A stretch of DNA of 13,730 bases. Source: Oscillospiraceae bacterium. Lineage in GTDB: Bacteria; Bacillota_A; Clostridia; Oscillospirales; Oscillospiraceae. Made by a program: the position numbers and the translations under genes. Of this stretch, positions 6,247-13,046 are shown piece by piece (position 1 is the stretch's first letter; each line of letters starts with the position of its first letter). Where the stretch lies: positions 1 through 13,730 of the forward strand of contig JAGBAI010000076.1 of assembly GCA_017939025.1 (NCBI GenBank), read 5' to 3'. Under the pieces are notes generated by a model. That model was not told where the DNA came from, ran no database searches, and was given only the letters and a program-made list of their open reading frames with translations.

Positions 6247-7680
6247 ATGATCGGAACAATTCTGCTGTGTGCTATTGCAGTATTTGTTTTTGTGGTGGCC
6301 TTCCGGGCGCTGCGCTTCACGCCGAAGCCCCAGCCGGAGATCACCGACGAGGAATTTAAATTTGATAAGGAGGCAGCTGTGGATGCCCTGGCCCAGCTGG
6401 TGCGCTGCAAGACCGTGTCCTATAATGACAAGTCTTTGGAAGATGATGCCGAATTCGAAAAGCTGATCTCCCTGCTGCCCACGCTGTATCCCCGGGTGTT
6501 TGATGTGTGCTCCGTGAATCAGCTGCCCGACCGGGCACTGCTGCTGCGCTGGCCCGGCAAAAATCACGGGGATCCCGCGGTGCTGATGGCCCATTACGAT
6601 GTGGTGCCTGTCAATGAGGAGAACTGGGAAAAGCCCCCCTTTGCAGCCGTTCTGGAGGATGGCATCCTTTGGGGCCGGGGTACCCTGGATACCAAGGCTA
6701 CCTTTAACGGCATTTTCTCCGCTGCCAATTATCTGATTTCTAAAGGCTTCCAGCCGGAAAATGACATTTATTTCGCCTTCTCCGGTGGTGAAGAGGTAAA
6801 CGGCATGGGTGCGCCCAATATTGTGCAGTATTTCATCGACCATCATATCCAGCCTGCTATGGTGGTTGACGAAGGCGGTGCTGTGGTGGAAAATGTGTTC
6901 CCCGGCGTGAAGGAGCCCTGCGGTCTCATCGGTATTGCGGAAAAGGGCATGATGAATGTTCAGTACCGGACGGTCTCCGCCGGTGGCCACGCCTCTGCGC
7001 CCAAGCCCCATACACCTGTGGGTGTGTTGGCGGCGGCCTGCAAAAAGGTGGAGGATCATCCCTTCAAGGCCCATATTGAGGGCCCTGCTGCCAGAATGTT
7101 CGATACCCTGGGCCGGTATTCCAGCCTGTTGTACCGGGTCATTTTCGCCAACATGTGGTGCTTCGGCTGGATCATTGACCTGCTGGGCCGTACCTCCGGC
7201 GGCGAGATGAATGCTCTGGTGCGCACTACCTCTGCCTTTACCCAGATGGAGGGCAGCTCTGCCCGAAATGTCATTCCTCCGGAGGCAAAAATGGTTGCCA
7301 ATATGCGTCTGAATCCCCACGACAGTGTGGCATCTGCCCTGGCATATTTGAAGAAGACTGTGGACGACAAAAATGTGGAGATCACGGTTCTGGAATCCTT
7401 TGAGCCCAGCCCCATTTCCGAAGTGGATTGTCCCGCCTGGGATAAGGTGGCCTCCGCAGTGGCCAATACCTGGCGCGGCTGCATCGTAGCGCCCTATCTG
7501 ATGGTTCAGTGCTCCGATTCCCGGCACTATGGCAGGATCTCCAACCATGTCTACCGGTTCTCCGCCATGGATATGACCTCCGAAGAACGGGCTTCCATCC
7601 ACGGTAACAATGAGAAGATCCGGGTGGAAAGTGTAGCCAAGGCAGTGGAGTTCTATATCCGTTTGATGAAGCAATGTTGA
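6247..7680 (+). CDS. Membrane-anchored M20 family metallopeptidase (CPS1/PM20D1-like)
   Basis: 477 residues. ATG 6247 directly follows the preceding stop codon, with GAGGAGTG upstream; a frame extension to 6190 would overlap the previous gene and was rejected. Residues 3-19 form a single hydrophobic helix followed by basic residues (RALRF), so it is probably a membrane anchor; the positive-inside rule suggests a cytoplasmic catalytic domain. M20 zinc ligands and catalytic residues are all visible: H116 and D118 in AHYDVVP, D148 in GRGTLDTK, E182/E183 in SGGEEVNG, D208 in VVDEGG, H452 near the C-terminus in SIHGNNEKI. GGHAS (246-250) belongs to the dimerisation/lid domain. Length and order fit the CPS1/PM20D1 carboxypeptidase-like branch rather than short M20D amidohydrolases. 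Expected activity is hydrolysis of a peptide or N-acyl-amino acid bond; the substrate is unknown. Its stop codon lies within a long palindrome. Confidence 0.88.
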   Translation: MIGTILLCAIAVFVFVVAFRALRFTPKPQPEITDEEFKFDKEAAVDALAQLVRCKTVSYNDKSLEDDAEFEKLISLLPTLYPRVFDVCSVNQLPDRALLLRWPGKNHGDPAVLMAHYDVVPVNEENWEKPPFAAVLEDGILWGRGTLDTKATFNGIFSAANYLISKGFQPENDIYFAFSGGEEVNGMGAPNIVQYFIDHHIQPAMVVDEGGAVVENVFPGVKEPCGLIGIAEKGMMNVQYRTVSAGGHASAPKPHTPVGVLAAACKKVEDHPFKAHIEGPAARMFDTLGRYSSLLYRVIFANMWCFGWIIDLLGRTSGGEMNALVRTTSAFTQMEGSSARNVIPPEAKMVANMRLNPHDSVASALAYLKKTVDDKNVEITVLESFEPSPISEVDCPAWDKVASAVANTWRGCIVAPYLMVQCSDSRHYGRISNHVYRFSAMDMTSEERASIHGNNEKIRVESVAKAVEFYIRLMKQC

Positions 7681-7713
7681 TTATAGGGCGACCAATGGTC
7701 GCCCTATAATCAA
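7677..7713. terminator. Long perfect palindrome spanning the M20 stop codon
   Basis: A 17-bp perfect stem TTGATTATAGGGCGACC / GGTCGCCCTATAATCAA with loop AAT. The TGA stop (7678-7680) is inside the left arm. The core GGGCGACC...GGTCGCCC with flanking TATA recalls the GTAGGGGCG repeat family elsewhere in the window. It could end the + operon transcript or protect its 3' end; there is no T-tract, so intrinsic termination is uncertain. Confidence 0.6.
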
Positions 7714-7714
7714 A

Positions 7715-8066
7715 GAGACCAGCCGGTAACGGCTGGTCTCAGACTGTAGAAAAAGCTTCGCAGAATTTTTCGCGTAAGCGAAAAACAAAGTCTAAAACAT
7801 TTTGTGTCAGGGCGTGTACCTGACGCAAAATACTTCTCAGGCTGCAAGTGTGCGAGTTGTGCGCTCCAAGGGGGGACCCCATAAAGCGGGAAGGCGCTTT
7901 ATGGGGAGAGGAGATATCCGGATACAGGTGGAGTTTCCCGCTTGCGGAAAACGGAACATTGTATCTGGTGTATCGACGAAGTGCGCGCAGCAGACTGCAA
8001 AAAACTGGCGGAAAGCCCCGAAGGGGATTTTCGACACGTTGAGACCAGCCGGTAACGGCTGGTCTC
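7715..8066. repeat. 352-bp structured element bounded by identical 26-bp hairpins
   Basis: Both ends are the same 26-bp sequence (GAGACCAGCCG, loop GTAA, CGGCTGGTCTC) at 7715-7740 and 8041-8066. Read inward from each end, similarity continues: GGCTGGTCTCAGACTGTAG on the left against GGCTGGTCTCAACGTGTCG on the right, so these are extended terminal inverted repeats. The inside is a string of hairpins: TTTTTCGC/GCGAAAAA (7766-7785), a 12-bp stem with one GU pair (7800-7830), CCCCATAAAGCG/CGCTTTATGGGG (7877-7906), GTTTCCCGC/GCGGAAAAC with one mismatch (7933-7952), CCCCGAAGGGG (8016-8026). No supported ORF. Either a non-autonomous mobile element or a structured RNA. Confidence 0.55.
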
Positions 8067-8076
8067 TTCTTTTATG
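8041..8076 (+). terminator. Right-end hairpin with T-rich tail (terminator on + strand)
   Basis: An 11-bp stem GAGACCAGCCG / CGGCTGGTCTC with a GTAA loop is followed on the + strand by TTCTTTTATG. On the minus strand this copy is not followed by uridines. The other copy (7715-7740), read on the minus strand, is followed by TTTGATTAT and is the better candidate for ending the pyr transcript. Confidence 0.6.
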
Positions 8077-8485
8077 CCTTTTGTTCACAATAAATGCAGC
8101 GGTAAACCTTTTTCGCAGGATCCGTCAGCTTGAACTCGTGGACGATTTCCCGCTCTACGGAGGTGATGCACCGGGGATTTTTGCACTTGATGACGCCTAC
8201 AACCCGCTGGGGCAGGGCAACGTGGCGCTGCTCTGCTACTTCTCCGTCATGGATGATGTTGACGGTGATGCCGGGATCCAGGTAGCCCAAAATGTCCAGA
8301 TCAATCTCCATGTGGGTGCTGATCTTGATGATATCCTTCTTGCCCATTTTGGGGCTGTCAGCGTTCTTGATCAGGGCCACGGTGCAGTCCAGCTCACCCA
8401 GCTTCAGCACATTGTAGATGTTCATGCCGTTTCCGGCGGTGATGTGGTCCAGAACGATGCCGTTTTCGATGTGTCCGATGTTCAT
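8072..8485 (-). CDS. pyrI: Aspartate carbamoyltransferase regulatory chain PyrI
   Basis: 137 residues. Binds the catalytic PyrB trimers and carries the nucleotide effector site of aspartate transcarbamylase. The C-terminal zinc site is complete: C101, C106, C130 and C133, with the same inter-cysteine spacings (4, 23, 2) as I recall for E. coli PyrI. The N-terminal nucleotide-binding domain (about 1-90, starting [10 protein letters not shown]) is shorter than the E. coli one (153-residue protein). Its ATG overlaps the pyrB stop as ATGA, the usual pyrB-pyrI coupling. It is the last gene of the pyr operon, and 5 nt after its stop lies the hairpin-ended element. Effector response (ATP/CTP/UTP) cannot be read from sequence. 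Confidence 0.95.
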   Translation of the reverse strand: MNIGHIENGIVLDHITAGNGMNIYNVLKLGELDCTVALIKNADSPKMGKKDIIKISTHMEIDLDILGYLDPGITVNIIHDGEVAEQRHVALPQRVVGVIKCKNPRCITSVEREIVHEFKLTDPAKKVYRCIYCEQKA

Positions 8486-9399
8486 ACAGTTACCTCCAGC
8501 ATCTTCAGGATCAGGGCCATGCGGATGAACATGCCGTTTTTGGCCTGGGGGAAGTACATGGCCCGGGGATCGTCGTCCACGGCAACGGAGATCTCGTTGA
8601 CACGGGGCAGGGGGTGCATGACGATCATATCGGCCTTGGCAGGAACCAGCTTGTCAGGGGTCAGAATGTAGGTGTCCTTCAGACGGATGTAGTCGGCTTC
8701 ATTAAAGAACCGCTCCCGCTGGACACGGGTCATGTACAGCACATCCAGCTCGGGCATGACCTCTTCCATGGTGGAAACTTCCTTATATTCAATACCGCGG
8801 CTTTCCAGCTCGTCCTCGATGATGTAGCGGGGGAACCGCAGCTCCTCGGGAGCGATGAACACGAACTTGATGCCGCTATACCGGGCCATGGCACCCACCA
8901 GAGAGTGGACGGTACGGCCGAACTTCAGGTCGCCGCACAGGCCGATGGTCAGATTGTTGAAGCGCTTCTTGCAGCGCCAAATGGTCAGCAGGTCAGTCAG
9001 AGTCTGGGTGGGATGGTTGTGGGCACCGTCACCGGCGTTGATGATGGGCACACCGGCCCGGCGGGCAGCCACCACGGGAGCACCCTCCTTGGGATGGCGC
9101 ATGGCGATGATGTCGGCATAGCAGCCCACAGTCTGAACAGTGTCAGACAGGCTCTCACCCTTGGCAGAGGAGGAAGATCCGGCCTCACTGAAACCCACCA
9201 CGCTGCCGCCCAAACGGTGCATAGCGCTTTCAAAGCTCAGACGGGTGCGGGTGGAAGGCTCAAAGAACAGGGTAGCCAGCAGCTTGTGGCGGCAGGCATC
9301 CTGGTACTTTTCGGGATTCGCGATGATATCTTCTGCAACTGCGATCAGCTCGTCGATTTCTTCGACAGTCAGATCGGTAATGTTCATCAGATTTTTCAT
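8482..9399 (-). CDS. pyrB: Aspartate carbamoyltransferase catalytic chain PyrB
   Basis: 305 residues, normal full length. It condenses carbamoyl phosphate and L-aspartate to N-carbamoyl-aspartate, the committed step of pyrimidine synthesis. The carbamoyl-phosphate motif FFEPSTRTR is at 45-53, the flexible '80s' loop SSSSAKGES (76-83) supplies the neighbouring-subunit lysine K80, HPTQ is at 129-132, and the aspartate/240s-loop motif MHPLPRVNE lies near residue 260. Start: ATG 9399 shares one base with the pyrE stop codon (TAATG). Coexistence with PyrI indicates the regulated holoenzyme type rather than the lone PyrB trimers of Bacillus. Confidence 0.97.
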   Translation of the reverse strand: MKNLMNITDLTVEEIDELIAVAEDIIANPEKYQDACRHKLLATLFFEPSTRTRLSFESAMHRLGGSVVGFSEAGSSSSAKGESLSDTVQTVGCYADIIAMRHPKEGAPVVAARRAGVPIINAGDGAHNHPTQTLTDLLTIWRCKKRFNNLTIGLCGDLKFGRTVHSLVGAMARYSGIKFVFIAPEELRFPRYIIEDELESRGIEYKEVSTMEEVMPELDVLYMTRVQRERFFNEADYIRLKDTYILTPDKLVPAKADMIVMHPLPRVNEISVAVDDDPRAMYFPQAKNGMFIRMALILKMLEVTV

Positions 9400-10052
9400 T
9401 ATTTAGCTCCGTTCACAGCCAGATAGTTCTTGATCCGGGTAACATTCTCCTCGTTGGCGGGATCTTCTTCCAGGTATTCGATGATGTCATAGACATCCAC
9501 AACGGAGTAGACGGGGAAGCCGAACTGCTCCTCGATCTCCTGCATGGCGCCCTTCTCGGTCTGGCCCTTTTCCTTCCGGTCAACCATGATGAAGGTGGCG
9601 ATGACCTTGGTGCCCTCCAGATGCTTCAGGATCTCCATGGATTCCCGGATGGCGGTACCGGCGGTGATCACGTCCTCAATGATGACGATTTCTTCACCGG
9701 CCTGGGGCACATAGCCAACGAAGGTGCCGCCTTCGCCGTGATCCTTGACTTCCTTCCGGTTGAAGAAGAAAGGCAGATCCAGGCCCTTCTTGGACAGGGC
9801 AACAGCGGCGGAAATGGACAGGGAAATGCCCTTGTAAGCGGGGCCGTAGAGGACAGTCTTTCTGTCGCCAAGCTTGTCAGCGTAAGCCTTGGCATAGAAC
9901 TCGCCCATCTTGGTGATCTGGTCACCGGTCTTGATCATACCGGCGTTAACGAAATAGGGGATCTTGCGGCCGGACTTGGCGGTGAAGTCACCGAACTTCA
10001 GAACGCCTGCACCCTGCAGGAACTCAATAAACTCTCTCTTGTAAGCTTCCAT
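9399..10052 (-). CDS. pyrE: Orotate phosphoribosyltransferase PyrE
   Basis: 217 residues, cytoplasmic. Converts orotate and PRPP to orotidine 5'-monophosphate. Visible motifs: [19 protein letters not shown] (18-36), substrate-contacting GPAYKGI (70-76), catalytic-loop KDHGEGG (103-109), and the PRPP-binding signature [11 protein letters not shown] (124-134). The length and N-terminal motif are of the E. coli/yeast long type. The start follows an AAAGGAT ribosome site, 15 nt after the small FakA-like gene. The 3' end overlaps pyrB by one base, implying coupled translation. Confidence 0.97.
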   Translation of the reverse strand: MEAYKREFIEFLQGAGVLKFGDFTAKSGRKIPYFVNAGMIKTGDQITKMGEFYAKAYADKLGDRKTVLYGPAYKGISLSISAAVALSKKGLDLPFFFNRKEVKDHGEGGTFVGYVPQAGEEIVIIEDVITAGTAIRESMEILKHLEGTKVIATFIMVDRKEKGQTEKGAMQEIEEQFGFPVYSVVDVYDIIEYLEEDPANEENVTRIKNYLAVNGAK

Positions 10053-10067
10053 ATCTGTATCCTTTCT

Positions 10068-10316
10068 TTATCCGTGGAGGCCTCTGGCCTGTCTATCCAT
10101 GTCCTCTATCACAATGTCATAAATTTCGCCCAGAGTAGCGCAATATTCCAGCACATTCCAAGGTTCGTTGGTGTGGTAGTGAATTTTAATCAAATCTTCG
10201 TCACCAACGGCCAGAAGGCAGTCACCCTTGAAGTTTTCAACGAAATAGTCATTGATTGCATCTTCGTCCAGGTCAGTACCTTCAATCAGTAACTGGGTGT
10301 CGTAACGGTATTCCAT
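10068..10316 (-). CDS. Small stand-alone protein resembling the middle domain of FakA/YloV (DAK2) kinase
   Basis: 82 residues. The pattern YxTQLLIEG...GDCLLAVGDEDLIKIHYHTNEP...VLEYCATLGEIYDIVIEDMDRQ matches by eye the region following the DhaL-type kinase domain in fatty-acid kinase FakA (typical YCTEF...GDSLVVVGDE..KVHVHT..P...ENMREQ). The HxH pair, H46 and H48, is kept. The cysteine that, as I recall, completes the metal site in FakA is replaced (D6 aligns with it), although C33 and C59 exist. No kinase (nucleotide-binding) part and no FakB-type partner are nearby. AGGAG lies 7 nt before ATG 10316. It lies in the pyr operon, 15 nt before pyrE, with a repeat on its 5' side. Function unknown: a regulatory or scaffold protein, or a degenerate fragment kept in frame. 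Confidence 0.7.
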   Translation of the reverse strand: MEYRYDTQLLIEGTDLDEDAINDYFVENFKGDCLLAVGDEDLIKIHYHTNEPWNVLEYCATLGEIYDIVIEDMDRQARGLHG

Positions 10317-10342
10317 GATATTTGCTCCTTATATTAGGGAAT

Positions 10343-10543
10343 GCACTGGCGCGGGAGCGCCTAAGGCTTCCCCCCGGGGGGAAGCTGTCAAAAATCTTTG
10401 ATTTTTGACTGATGAGGGGGGCGGTAGCAGGCAGCAATAATAGAAACACTTTGGCGAATTCATGATGCGGTAACGCCCCTTCGGGGCTACACCTCATCCG
10501 TCTCGCCTTCGGCGAGCCACCTTCCCCTCAAGGGGAAGGCTTT
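10343..10543. repeat. Large palindromic intergenic repeat, copy 3 (inside the pyr operon)
   Basis: It begins GCACTGGCGCGGGAGCGCC as in copy 1 and ends CTTCCCCTCAAGGGGAAGGC, one base short of the pyrF stop codon. It lacks the extra 3' hairpin module of copies 1 and 2. The internal stems keep pairing but with other bases: GTCAAAAATC/GATTTTTGAC (10387-10409) and CTCGCC/GGCGAG with loop TTC. It fills nearly the whole pyrF-small gene spacer. Confidence 0.75.
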
Positions 10544-10544
10544 C

Positions 10545-11249
10545 TTAGTCGCAGAATTCTGCCACGCAGCGCTCATAAGCAGCCACGGGGTCAGCGGCGG
10601 CGGTGATGGGACGGCCAACGACGATGTAGTCGGAGCCGATCTCCTTGGCAGCAGCGGGGGTCATAACACGCTTCTGGTCACCGATGTCGCCATCAGCGAA
10701 ACGGACACCGGGGGTGATGGTCAGGAAGTTCTCACCGCAGCGGCCGTGAACCTTGCCGGCCTCCAGGGGAGAGCAGACAATGCCGTCCAGGCCTGCATTC
10801 TTGGCGGTTTCGGCGTAGTGCATAACCACCTCGTCGATGGGCTCCTTGATCAGCAGGTCACGCTCCATGGCCTCCTGGTCAGTAGAAGTCAGCTGAGTGA
10901 CAGCGATCAGCAGGGGACGGGTGCCATCGGGACGGGTCAGGCCTTCCAGAGCGCCCTTCATCATGGCGGTGGTGCCGGCGGCGTGGAGGTTGGTAATGTC
11001 CACATCCAGGTTGCTGAGAACTGCCATGGCCTTCTTGACGGTGTTGGGAATGTCATGCAGCTTCAGATCCAGGAAGATCTTATGGCCACGGGCCTTGATC
11101 TCCTTGACGATGGAGGGGCCTTCTGCGTAGTACAGCTCCATGCCGATCTTCAGGAAGGGCTTCCGGTCACAGCCGGAGAACTTGTCCAGAAAAGCGAAGG
11201 TTGCCTCAGCAGAGGAAAAATCACATGCTACGATTACGTCCTTACCCAT
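10545..11249 (-). CDS. pyrF: Orotidine 5'-phosphate decarboxylase PyrF
   Basis: 234 residues, group I (short, bacterial) OMP decarboxylase, the last step to UMP. The catalytic tetrad is visible: K34 in FLKIGMEL, then D61, K63 and D66 in DLKLHDIPNT, with the spacing expected for the family. The phosphate-binding end VVGRPI occurs near residue 212. ATG 11249 shares one base with the pyrD stop (TAATG), with GGAGG upstream inside the pyrD 3' end. The stop codon lies directly against repeat copy 3. Confidence 0.97.
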   Translation of the reverse strand: MGKDVIVACDFSSAEATFAFLDKFSGCDRKPFLKIGMELYYAEGPSIVKEIKARGHKIFLDLKLHDIPNTVKKAMAVLSNLDVDITNLHAAGTTAMMKGALEGLTRPDGTRPLLIAVTQLTSTDQEAMERDLLIKEPIDEVVMHYAETAKNAGLDGIVCSPLEAGKVHGRCGENFLTITPGVRFADGDIGDQKRVMTPAAAKEIGSDYIVVGRPITAAADPVAAYERCVAEFCD

Positions 11250-12160
11250 TATTTTACGCCTCCAATAATTTCATTTAAGTTTGTAATGCCGTATTTTGCC
11301 ATAACCTCGGGCAGGTCACGGACAATATCCCGGCAAATATACGGATTGACGAGATTTGCTGCGCCCACTTCCACAGCGGTAGCACCGGCCAGCATCATTT
11401 CGATCACATCTTCGGCAGAGCTGACACCGCCCATGCCGACGACGGGAATGTTTACGGCATTTGCCACCTGATAGACCATCCGCACAGCCACGGGGAAAAT
11501 AGCGGGGCCGGAGAAGCCGCCCATCTTGTTGGCGATGACGGGCTTCCGGGTCCGCAGGTTGATGCGCATGCCGAGCAATGTGTTGATGAGGCTGATGCCG
11601 TCGGCGCCGGCATCCTCACAGGCCTTGGCGATGGAAACAATGTCGGTGACATTGGGAGAAAGCTTGATGATGACGGGCTTGCTGGTGACAGCCTTAACAG
11701 CCTTGGTAACAGCAGCCGCAGCCTCCGGCTGGGTGCCGAAGCTCATGCCGCCGCCGTGAACGTTGGGACAGCTTACGTTGACTTCCAGCCAGCCAACCTG
11801 TTCCTCTTTGTCCAGCTTTTCGCAGGTATAGGCGTAGTCCTCGATGGAGAAACCGGAGACGTTTGCCATGACTGGCTTGCGGAAGCACTTGGCAAGCTTC
11901 GGCAGTTCTTCGGAAATCACCTTTTCCACGCCGGGATTTTGCAGGCCAACGGCGTTGATCATACCGTTGGGACACTCAGCGATTCTGGGGGTGGGGTTGC
12001 CGAACCGGGGATCTTTCGTGGTACCCTTGAAGGAGAAGGTGCCCAGCTTGTTGATGTCATACAGCTCGGCAAATTCGTAGCCGTAGCCGAAGGTGCCGGA
12101 GGCGGGAATCACGGGATTGTCCAGCTCAATACCGCAAAGGTTTACTTTTAAGCTTCCCAT
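11249..12160 (-). CDS. pyrD: Dihydroorotate dehydrogenase catalytic subunit PyrD (class 1B)
   Basis: 303 residues. FMN enzyme oxidising dihydroorotate to orotate. Class 1B is shown by the catalytic cysteine C131 in NVSCPNV (class 2 uses serine) and by the adjacent pyrK, which passes electrons to NAD+. Other visible sites: K45 in SFKGTT, GLQNPG (72-77, orotate/FMN contact), IIKLSPN, the INTLLGM loop, and the C-terminal FMN-phosphate segments GMGGVSSAEDV and GATAVEVGAA. The start lies inside the end of pyrK (13-bp overlap) behind AGGAGGAG, so translation is coupled. Confidence 0.97.
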   Translation of the reverse strand: MGSLKVNLCGIELDNPVIPASGTFGYGYEFAELYDINKLGTFSFKGTTKDPRFGNPTPRIAECPNGMINAVGLQNPGVEKVISEELPKLAKCFRKPVMANVSGFSIEDYAYTCEKLDKEEQVGWLEVNVSCPNVHGGGMSFGTQPEAAAAVTKAVKAVTSKPVIIKLSPNVTDIVSIAKACEDAGADGISLINTLLGMRINLRTRKPVIANKMGGFSGPAIFPVAVRMVYQVANAVNIPVVGMGGVSSAEDVIEMMLAGATAVEVGAANLVNPYICRDIVRDLPEVMAKYGITNLNEIIGGVK

Positions 12161-12882
12161 AAGATCTCCTCCTTCTTCATAACGGGGCCTTCCTTACAGA
12201 TGCGCTTGTAACCGGTGAGGGTCTTGCAGGAGCAGCCCATGCAGGCACCGAAGCCGCAGCCCATCCGTTCCTCGAAGCTCATCTGGCCGGAGGTCTTGGA
12301 TGCCCGGTAAACGGCCTTCAGCATGGGCTCCGGGCCGCAGGTGTAGAAATATGTATAGTCTTCGGGCAGGGCATCGGTGACAAAGCCCTTCACGCCATAG
12401 CTGCCATCCACGGTGGTCACCGTTACGTCGCAGCCCAAAGCCTTAAATTCATTTTCATAGAAAACTTCAGAAGCGGCATTGAAGCCCAGAATGACCTTGA
12501 CTTCCTTACCCTCGGCAATCAGCTTCTTTGCCAGATTGTACATGGGTGGCACGCCGACACCGCCGCCCAGCAGGACAGGCTTTTCGCCGGACAGGGTCAG
12601 GTCATAGCCGTTGCCCAGACCGGTCAGGATATCCAGCTTGGTACCGGCAGTCATGGCGGACATGGCCTCGGTGCCCTTGCCGACCACCTTGTAGACGATG
12701 GTCAGGGTTTCGCTGTCGTAATCACAGACGGAAATGGGGCGGCGCAGGAACTTACCCGTCAGCTGAATATTGACGAACTGGCCGCAGTTGGTGATATGGG
12801 AGGTGTCGCCCTCCAGCACCATTTTGTATACAGAATCCGTCAGCGCTTCGTTGCTGCGGATGGTGAAGATGGATTGTTTCAT
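12148..12882 (-). CDS. pyrK: Dihydroorotate dehydrogenase electron-transfer subunit PyrK
   Basis: 244 residues from ATG 12882, chosen because AAGGAGGAAA lies just before it and homologues begin here. A longer frame to 12957 runs through the repeat element and was rejected. It carries FAD and a [2Fe-2S] cluster and links PyrD to NAD+. FAD motif RRPIS (47-51), NAD-binding GGGVGVPP (106-113), TCGPEPML (181-188). Cluster cysteines C209, C214, C217 and C229 have spacing 4, 2, 11. The last gap is 3 shorter than the 14 I recall for Lactococcus and Bacillus PyrK, and an additional C219 is present. Overlaps pyrD by 13 bp. Confidence 0.95.
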   Translation of the reverse strand: MKQSIFTIRSNEALTDSVYKMVLEGDTSHITNCGQFVNIQLTGKFLRRPISVCDYDSETLTIVYKVVGKGTEAMSAMTAGTKLDILTGLGNGYDLTLSGEKPVLLGGGVGVPPMYNLAKKLIAEGKEVKVILGFNAASEVFYENEFKALGCDVTVTTVDGSYGVKGFVTDALPEDYTYFYTCGPEPMLKAVYRASKTSGQMSFEERMGCGFGACMGCSCKTLTGYKRICKEGPVMKKEEILWEA

Positions 12883-12911
12883 TGTTTCCTCCTTGCGTAG
12901 TAAGATGCTAC

Positions 12912-13029
12912 TGTAGGGGCGGGGCAGTGCCCCGCTCACAACGTTGGTTAAGCACAAGGGTCGTTATGAGGGGAATGTTTCTGCGTATTGGTCGTTAGGT
13001 TGCGGGAGGGGCATTGCCCCTCCCCTACA
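12912..13029. repeat. MITE-like element between carB and pyrK
   Basis: Ends TGTAGGGGCGGGGCAGTGCC and GGCATTGCCCCTCCCCTACA are inverted. The interior TTTCTGCGTATTG and GGTTGCGGGAGGG are shared with the element at 390-527. It occupies most of the 164-bp carB-pyrK gap without touching the pyrK ribosome site. It contains no termination T-tract on the minus strand, consistent with read-through of the operon. Confidence 0.75.
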
Positions 13030-13046
13030 ATACGGTTATTTTTAGA

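Noticed and set aside
6199..7674. 491-codon open frame antisense to the M20 gene
   Set aside because: The sense frame has all M20 metal ligands and fits the operon spacing. The antisense product is His/Gly-rich with no recognisable motif.
7741..8040. Small + strand ORFs inside the hairpin-rich element
   Set aside because: Frames run across strong stems, have no ribosome site, and extend antisense into pyrI/pyrB; no domain is recognisable.
10380..10409. Minus-strand TTGACA in repeat copy 3 as a -35 box for the small gene-pyrE segment
   Set aside because: No -10 sequence at 16-18 bp; the hexamer is part of the repeat's hairpin. The TAATAT nearer the gene would put the transcription start inside the ribosome site.
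12883..12957. 25-residue N-terminal extension of PyrK starting at 12957
   Set aside because: The extension is translated from the repeat element (12912 onward). A strong ribosome site immediately precedes the ATG at 12882, where homologues start.
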